From an uncultured Clostridia bacterium (GTDB lineage Bacteria; Bacillota; Clostridia; Oscillospirales; JAAYOS01), in the NCBI GenBank assembly GCA_944386395.1, contig CALXAZ010000095.1, forward strand, positions 1 to 10,169: DNA of 10,169 bases. Direction: 5' to 3'. Position numbers and translations under genes: made by a program. The notes below the pieces were generated by a model. The model was not told the DNA's origin. It saw only the letters and a program-made list of their open reading frames with translations, and ran no database searches. This document shows positions 5,635 through 10,169 of the stretch, piece by piece (within the stretch, counting starts at the first letter, position 1; the number at the start of each line of letters is the position of its first letter).

Positions 5635-7071
5635 TTGAAAAAAATATTCTCAATGTTGCTATGTCTGGTGCTTGTTGTATCGGTGGTGCCAGGAGGGTTT
5701 TGCGCAGATGGGGTGTTAATATCTGCTGCACCCGACGATGGTGTTTCGGGCGCAATAGGAAAGGTTATTCAATGGTATAAGGGATATGAAGCACCATTTT
5801 CCGCGTGGGATGTTATAGTGTTGGAGTCTGTGGGAAACGTAGACCAAAGATCCAATAATGATTATTTAAAAAAGTGGGTAGAGGTGGCAAATGAGATCTC
5901 TTCCGCAGAGCAGAATTATAAGCTCTATATGCCTCTTCTCCCGCTGCTTGCGGCGGGTCAGAATCCAGATTATTATGTTGCTGCTGAGGGAGAAGATATA
6001 ATATCGCTTCTGGGGAACTCGCAGGGGGAAAATGGAAGCTTTGGAGATTACATAGGTGATTCCTTCTTTGCAATAGTTGCGCTTGAAAAGAGCCGTCCGT
6101 CGGCATATAATACTGAGAACGCAAAAAAATATTTGCTTTCGCAGCAGTGTCCGGATGGCGGATACAACTATTACAGCGGAGCGGCAGAGGGAGACGTTGA
6201 TATGACAGGTATGGCTCTCCTGGCTCTTGCATGTTACAGAGGTGATGAAAGGGTAGAAGCTGCCATAGATAAGGCGGTTGCATTTCTATATGGCAAGCTG
6301 AATGATAATAACGGATATACATCTCCCTGGAACGATGCAGAAAACATCTGCTCTCTTGCAACAGCAATAAGTGGACTCACAGCTGTTGATGAGACAGAAA
6401 ATGAGAAATATGCTGCGATGTGCGAAAGATTGCTTACATATCAGGAGACAGATGGGGGGTTCCCGAGTGATGCAAGCTCCACAGGGTCTGACTGGTACGG
6501 AAGCTATCAGGCGTTGTTGGCTCTTGGAGACATGCTGAGGGGATACAGCTGGACGGAAGAACTCTCTTGGGAGAATACTGTTGATCAGATTAACAGCCTA
6601 TATAAAGATAAAGACAACATTTCGGATGATATGGCAGGATATGTTGCGGCGGCAAATCAATATGGGTTTATGACAGGGTATGAGGATGGACAGTTTGCCC
6701 CACAAATACTTCTGAAACGTTCAGAGCTTGCTGCAATACTTGTAAAATTTATGGGAATAGAAGCAAAAGTATCCGGAAGTTATTTGGACGTAGCTTCGGG
6801 CGCGTGGTACGCAGCAGCAATAACTACAGCGGCTGAGAATAAATGGATTTTGCCGGATAGGAATATGCTTGATCCTAATGGTGTGGTTACTTGCGGAGAT
6901 GTTGCAGTAGCGATTTCTGCTATTGAAAATCAGGATAAAAGCAGCGTGGATGTGGAAGAATTGATGAAACAATATATAGAAGCCGGAATATTTACCTCGG
7001 AAGCAAAACCTTCTGATGAGATATCTCGAGAATCTGCGGCGAGGATCTTTGTTGTTGCATATAACGGATAA
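5635..7071 (+). CDS. SLH-anchored exported protein with transcobalamin alpha-domain-like (prenyltransferase/squalene-oxidase-type) barrel
   Basis: A 478-residue exported protein, counted from TTG. Residues 1-24 are a signal peptide (cleavage likely after FCA). About 30-310 hold helical repeats of the prenyltransferase/squalene-oxidase type: NSQGENGSFG, YLLSQQCPDGGYNYY (DGGY near 174), DVDMTGMALLALAC (187-200), then ICSLATAISGL and YQETDGGFPS with WYGSYQALLALG. The DVDMTGMALLALAC helix recalls the D-T-x-A-M-A segment of the alpha/alpha barrel of intrinsic factor and transcobalamin. The C-terminus has about three S-layer homology units: DDMAGYVAAANQYGFMTGY with QFAPQILLKRSELAAIL (from 331), a second (WYAAAITTAAENKWI), and a shortened third (YIEAGIFTSEAKPSDEISRE), so it should sit on the cell wall. 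The B12 riboswitch upstream and the DUF4430 gene nine bases downstream argue for a cobalamin-binding role. Binding itself is inferred; a different helical-barrel function remains possible. Confidence 0.8.
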   Translation: MKKIFSMLLCLVLVVSVVPGGFCADGVLISAAPDDGVSGAIGKVIQWYKGYEAPFSAWDVIVLESVGNVDQRSNNDYLKKWVEVANEISSAEQNYKLYMPLLPLLAAGQNPDYYVAAEGEDIISLLGNSQGENGSFGDYIGDSFFAIVALEKSRPSAYNTENAKKYLLSQQCPDGGYNYYSGAAEGDVDMTGMALLALACYRGDERVEAAIDKAVAFLYGKLNDNNGYTSPWNDAENICSLATAISGLTAVDETENEKYAAMCERLLTYQETDGGFPSDASSTGSDWYGSYQALLALGDMLRGYSWTEELSWENTVDQINSLYKDKDNISDDMAGYVAAANQYGFMTGYEDGQFAPQILLKRSELAAILVKFMGIEAKVSGSYLDVASGAWYAAAITTAAENKWILPDRNMLDPNGVVTCGDVAVAISAIENQDKSSVDVEELMKQYIEAGIFTSEAKPSDEISRESAARIFVVAYNG

Positions 7072-7080
7072 AACTGTAAT

Positions 7081-7848
7081 ATGAAAAAAGCAATTATTGT
7101 AGCTTGTTTTATCGTCGTAATATTGATATTGGCATACGGATGTAACGATGACGGAGAAGTGGGAGATACAAGACTTGCTATAAATATAACTTCCATGCCG
7201 GAACAGCAGGATTACAATTCATCTTTTGAAGAAAATCAATATAGCGATGAACAAAGTGACGCATTAGACGATACTGAGGATATAGAAGATAGCTCAATTC
7301 TGGTTAGTGAAACTACTGACAACCCTCAAATTAATGATATAACAGAGGCATATCCTGAGTTAAGCCAAGGAAATATGGAAGGGGTTGACGGGAATGTCTT
7401 TGTTGAGTCAGATACTACTGAGCAATCAGAGAATACGGCAGGGCAGGAACCTGATATTTCGGAAAGCAATGTAGAGAGTACAGCAACAACGGACGCAGCC
7501 GAGAGCAAGTTTTTGTCGGTAGATATAAAAGCTGTAGGACCAAATGATGTTGCGCTGTTTGAAGCAAGCGTGAGTCTTGAAGCAGGGAGCACAGTTTTTG
7601 ATGTGCTTAAAGAGGCTTGCGAAGAATCTGGGACAGAGTTGAGCTATACAGGAAACGGCAACACTGCATACATCGTCTCTATTGGAGGTTATGCGGAAAG
7701 AAGTGAAGGAGCTCTTTCGGGATGGATATATAAGGTGAATGGAGAACAACCTGGAAAGGGCTGTGGAAACTATGAACTGTCTGATGGAGACAGGGTTAGT
7801 TTTTATTTTACCCTTGATCTTGGGGCGGACGTGGCAGATAAAGAGTGA
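7081..7848 (+). CDS. Lipoprotein with C-terminal DUF4430 (transcobalamin C-terminal-like) domain
   Basis: A 255-residue predicted lipoprotein. MKKAIIVACFIVVILILAYGC is a signal peptide whose Cys21 follows L-A-Y-G, a slightly atypical lipobox. Residues about 22-140 are a low-complexity acidic and Ser/Thr-rich linker without a fold, suitable as a spacer through the wall. Residues 144-250 form the DUF4430 domain: FLSVDIKAVG, a strand pair, STVFDVLKEACEESG, NTAYIVSIGGYAE, then LSGWIYKVNG (S213-G221) and the closing strand LSDGDRVSFYFT. This domain corresponds to the beta domain of intrinsic factor and transcobalamin, which covers cobalamin bound to the alpha barrel. The gene follows the alpha-like gene by nine bases with no clear ribosome site, so its translation is probably coupled. 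It lies under the same riboswitch. Direct cobalamin binding is inferred, not shown. Confidence 0.8.
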   Translation: MKKAIIVACFIVVILILAYGCNDDGEVGDTRLAINITSMPEQQDYNSSFEENQYSDEQSDALDDTEDIEDSSILVSETTDNPQINDITEAYPELSQGNMEGVDGNVFVESDTTEQSENTAGQEPDISESNVESTATTDAAESKFLSVDIKAVGPNDVALFEASVSLEAGSTVFDVLKEACEESGTELSYTGNGNTAYIVSIGGYAERSEGALSGWIYKVNGEQPGKGCGNYELSDGDRVSFYFTLDLGADVADKE

Positions 7849-7853
7849 AACAA

Positions 7854-7889
7854 GGAGCCGGAGCGCAAAATCGCTCCGGCTCCCTTTTT
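7854..7889 (+). terminator. Strong rho-independent terminator ending the riboswitch operon
   Basis: GGAGCCGGAGCG (7854-7865) and CGCTCCGGCTCC (7872-7883) form a perfect 12-bp stem with a CAAAAT loop, followed by C and TTTTT (7885-7889). It lies between convergent genes; on the other strand the tail (TTGTTT) is weaker but may also serve the minus-strand operon. Confidence 0.92.
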
Positions 7890-7921
7890 ATTTGTTTTAT
7901 GATATGACATAATGTTTTGGC

Positions 7922-8959
7922 TCAGTCAAAGAGATAACCTATGATAAGCTTTAATGTGTTTGCAAATCCATCCCTATGTCCACGCTCGTATCCGTGTGAA
8001 GCATATATCCCCGGACCTATGCAGGCATGGCGCAGATGGTAACCTGCCCGTACTGCTGCTCCAGCGTCCGAGCCATAGAAGGGATATACATCACATGCGT
8101 AATTTAGCTCATTTCGCTTTGCCACCTCTATCATCCGGCTAACTATGCCATAGTCGTACGGACCTCCGCCATCCTTTACACAGATAGAAACCATTGTCTC
8201 ATCACATGATAGGTCGCCCCCCACGCATCCCATATCAACAGAAATAAATTCTTCCGCATCAGGCAGACCACTAGCAGCTCCAGTACCGACTTCCTCATGG
8301 CAGGTAAAGAGCAGATATGTTTTCCTCGAGAGAGAAAGCCTATTTTCGCTGATGTAGCGTGCTAAAGCAATGAGTACCGAGCTCCCGGCCTTATCATCGA
8401 GAAACCGGCTCTTTATGAATCCGCTGGGGACCTCTGTAAAGCGAGGGTCAAAGGCAATAAAATCCCCGGTATCGATGCCAAGTGCCTTGGTACTTTTGGC
8501 GGAGTGGGTGAGCTCGTCTATAACTATTTCCATAGTTTCCTCGGTGCGCTTTTCTTCTGACAGCTTTGTGCCTGCAACGTGCGAAGATGGCTCATTCATT
8601 TGAAGAGTGCCGCTGTAAATGTGCCCATCTCTTGTAAAAATAGTACAGTTTTCTGCTTCTGCGCTTCCAAGAGCGAGCCCGCCCACGCGGGTCATGCGTA
8701 AACGGTCGTTCGGTTTAACCGAACGTACCATACCCCCGAGAGTATCAATATGACCCGCGAGTATAATTGGCTTACCTTCGCCGCCTAGATCGCAAATAAG
8801 GTTACCACGGTTAGTAATGACCGGGGAATAACACAAAGAGGAAAGTTCCTGGTATATGAACTCGGTAGCGTTTTTTGTATATCCGGTTGGGCTGGGGATA
8901 CTGATGAGCTTTTTTGCCGTTGAAACGATATAATCGGTATATGTTTTGCTGTATTTCAT
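7922..8959 (-). CDS. M42-family metallo-aminopeptidase (glutamyl aminopeptidase/endoglucanase-like)
   Basis: A 345-residue cytoplasmic peptidase of the usual M42 length. Visible two-metal site features: AGHIDTLGG (H70, D72), SRFLDDKAG (D188 bridging), TCHEEVGTGAA (E222/E223, catalytic base and metal ligand), SVDMG (D242), PFYGSDAGAAVRAG, and a late His in YASHGYERGH. The family forms large dodecameric aminopeptidases that trim short peptides, using zinc, cobalt or manganese. The start ATG at 8957-8959 is preceded by GAGG eight bases upstream, just after the stop of dapL, with 12 bases between the genes, so the two are co-transcribed. Peptide preference cannot be read from the sequence. A de-blocking or endoglucanase label is often given to this family, but aminopeptidase is the better supported activity. 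Confidence 0.9.
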   Translation of the reverse strand: MKYSKTYTDYIVSTAKKLISIPSPTGYTKNATEFIYQELSSLCYSPVITNRGNLICDLGGEGKPIILAGHIDTLGGMVRSVKPNDRLRMTRVGGLALGSAEAENCTIFTRDGHIYSGTLQMNEPSSHVAGTKLSEEKRTEETMEIVIDELTHSAKSTKALGIDTGDFIAFDPRFTEVPSGFIKSRFLDDKAGSSVLIALARYISENRLSLSRKTYLLFTCHEEVGTGAASGLPDAEEFISVDMGCVGGDLSCDETMVSICVKDGGGPYDYGIVSRMIEVAKRNELNYACDVYPFYGSDAGAAVRAGYHLRHACIGPGIYASHGYERGHRDGFANTLKLIIGYLFD

Positions 8960-8971
8960 ATTAGGACCTCG

Positions 8972-10169
8972 TCAGAATGTACTTTTGATGCGGGAGAGAG
9001 CCTCGATGCTGTTTTCAAGCGTACCAAAAGCGGTCAAACGGAAATAGCCTTCTCCGGAGGGACCAAAGCCAGAGCCAGGAGTGCCGACGACCTGGGCTTC
9101 CTCCAAAAGCTTGTCGAAGAAATCCCATGATGAGAGCCCATCTGGAGTTTTCAGCCATATATATGGAGCGTTTACGCCACCATACACTTTAAATCCTGCA
9201 TCGAGTAGCCCATCTTTTATCACTTTTGCATTGTTCTGATAGTAAGATATAGTTTCAGCTGTTTGCTTTTTTCCTTCCTCAGTGTATATAGCAGCAGCAC
9301 CGACCTGAGAAATATATGAAGCCTCATTGAATTTTGTCGATTGGCGGCGTGCCCATAGAGCGTTAAGAGAAGTACCATCAAGCTTCAGTTCCTTTGGTAT
9401 GACCGTGTAGGCACAGCGGACACCGGTAAATCCAGCTGTTTTGGAAAAGCTTTTAAATTCTATCGCACAGCCCTTGGCCCCATCAATCTCATAGATTGAG
9501 TGGGGGAGATCTTCTGTAATGTAGGCGGAGTAAGCGGCATCGTAGAGAATTACAGACCCGTTTTTGAGGGCATAATCGACCCACATTTTAAGTTGTTCTT
9601 TAGTTGCATGGGCACCGGTGGGGTTATTTGGATAGCATAGATAAATGATATCGGCTCTCTGCGAAGGAAGTGCCGGCACGAAATCATTTTCGGCAGTACA
9701 GGGCATGTATATGAGCTTTGACCAGTGACCGTCTATCATATCTCCTGCCCTACCTGCCATAACGTTTGAATCAACATATACAGGATAAACGGGGTCACAG
9801 ACGGCAACGGTATTGTCCACATCGAATATATCCCCGATATTGCCGCAGTCGCTCTTTGCTCCATCGCTTATAAATATCTCTTCGGTAGCGAGAGATATGC
9901 CACGAGCGGCATAGTCGTTTGTGGCGATGGCTTCACGCAGGAAATGATATCCATAATCCTCGCCGTAGCCTTTGAATGTCGCAGCTACTGACATCTCATT
10001 TACAGCTCCGTGCATTGCGGAGATAACAGCGGGAGCGAGGGGACGGGTAACGTCGCCTATGCCGAGGCGAATAATTGATTTTTCCGGGTGAGCTGCAGAA
10101 TATTCTGCCACTTTTTTGCCGATAGTTGAAAAAAGATAATTTTGCTCGAGCTTTGAAAAATTTGGATTT
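8972..10169 (-). CDS. dapL: LL-diaminopimelate aminotransferase (partial, start beyond right edge)
   Basis: A PLP-dependent fold-type I aminotransferase that converts tetrahydrodipicolinate and glutamate to LL-2,6-diaminopimelate and 2-oxoglutarate in one step, bypassing the succinylase and acetylase branches of lysine and peptidoglycan precursor synthesis. The frame stays open to the window edge and reads NPNFSKLEQNYLFSTIGKKV, a typical DapL N-terminus, so only a few residues are missing; the ATG at 10109-10111 is internal. Further features are IIRLGIGDVTRPL, FKGYGEDYGYHFLREAIA, ISDGAKSDCGNI, CDPVYPVYVDSNV, CYPNNPTGAH, ILYDAAYSAY and the PLP lysine in FKSFSKTAGFTGVRC (codon 9440-9442). It ends 12 bases before the M42 peptidase gene and forms an operon with it. 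DapL is common in Clostridia, cyanobacteria, Chlamydia and plants. Confidence 0.93.
   Translation of the reverse strand, partial: NPNFSKLEQNYLFSTIGKKVAEYSAAHPEKSIIRLGIGDVTRPLAPAVISAMHGAVNEMSVAATFKGYGEDYGYHFLREAIATNDYAARGISLATEEIFISDGAKSDCGNIGDIFDVDNTVAVCDPVYPVYVDSNVMAGRAGDMIDGHWSKLIYMPCTAENDFVPALPSQRADIIYLCYPNNPTGAHATKEQLKMWVDYALKNGSVILYDAAYSAYITEDLPHSIYEIDGAKGCAIEFKSFSKTAGFTGVRCAYTVIPKELKLDGTSLNALWARRQSTKFNEASYISQVGAAAIYTEEGKKQTAETISYYQNNAKVIKDGLLDAGFKVYGGVNAPYIWLKTPDGLSSWDFFDKLLEEAQVVGTPGSGFGPSGEGYFRLTAFGTLENSIEALSRIKSTF

Noticed and set aside
5813..6367. Minus-strand frame of 184 residues inside the alpha-barrel gene
   Set aside because: Antisense shadow of a clear coding gene; His/Gln/Leu-rich translation without motifs.

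Overview
The window looks like a piece of a Gram-positive, Clostridia-type (Firmicutes) chromosome. The evidence is strong AAGGAGG-like ribosome sites, lipoprotein signal peptides, S-layer homology (SLH) repeats, a membrane-type AraC regulator next to an LplA-like lipoprotein, and lysine synthesis through LL-diaminopimelate aminotransferase. The exact genus cannot be read from the sequence.

Left part (1-4251, plus strand): a sugar-uptake type locus. The 3' portion of an AraC-family regulator enters from the left edge and is broken by one extra A in an A8 run at 661-668. A clear sigma-A promoter (1366-1394) then drives a 573-residue extracellular solute-binding lipoprotein, which is followed by a terminator. 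Next comes a ChbG/YdjC-type carbohydrate deacetylase. No ABC permease genes are present in the window.

Middle part (4252-5330): no intact gene. It holds a decayed coding remnant (4270-4510), a 3' fragment of a tRNA-Thr(CGU) gene with its terminator, a second hairpin terminator, and about 460 bp of very AT-rich DNA. That DNA contains an inverted repeat (ACAAATAGT/ACTATTTGT), a third copy of the same 9-mer, and three closely packed DnaA-box-like sequences.

Right-centre part (5320-7889, plus strand): the most interesting unit. A consensus promoter leads into a cobalamin riboswitch with a terminator-type expression platform. It controls two exported proteins: an SLH-anchored protein whose core resembles the alpha/alpha-barrel (prenyltransferase/squalene-oxidase-like repeats) of animal intrinsic factor and transcobalamin, and a lipoprotein ending in a DUF4430 (transcobalamin C-terminal-like) beta domain. 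Together these are the two halves of an intrinsic-factor fold, encoded as separate surface proteins under vitamin B12 control. The inferred job is capture of cobalamin or related corrinoids at the cell surface. A strong terminator closes the unit.

Right part (7922-10169, minus strand): a convergent two-gene operon of dapL (LL-diaminopimelate aminotransferase, start outside the window) and an M42-family metallo-aminopeptidase.
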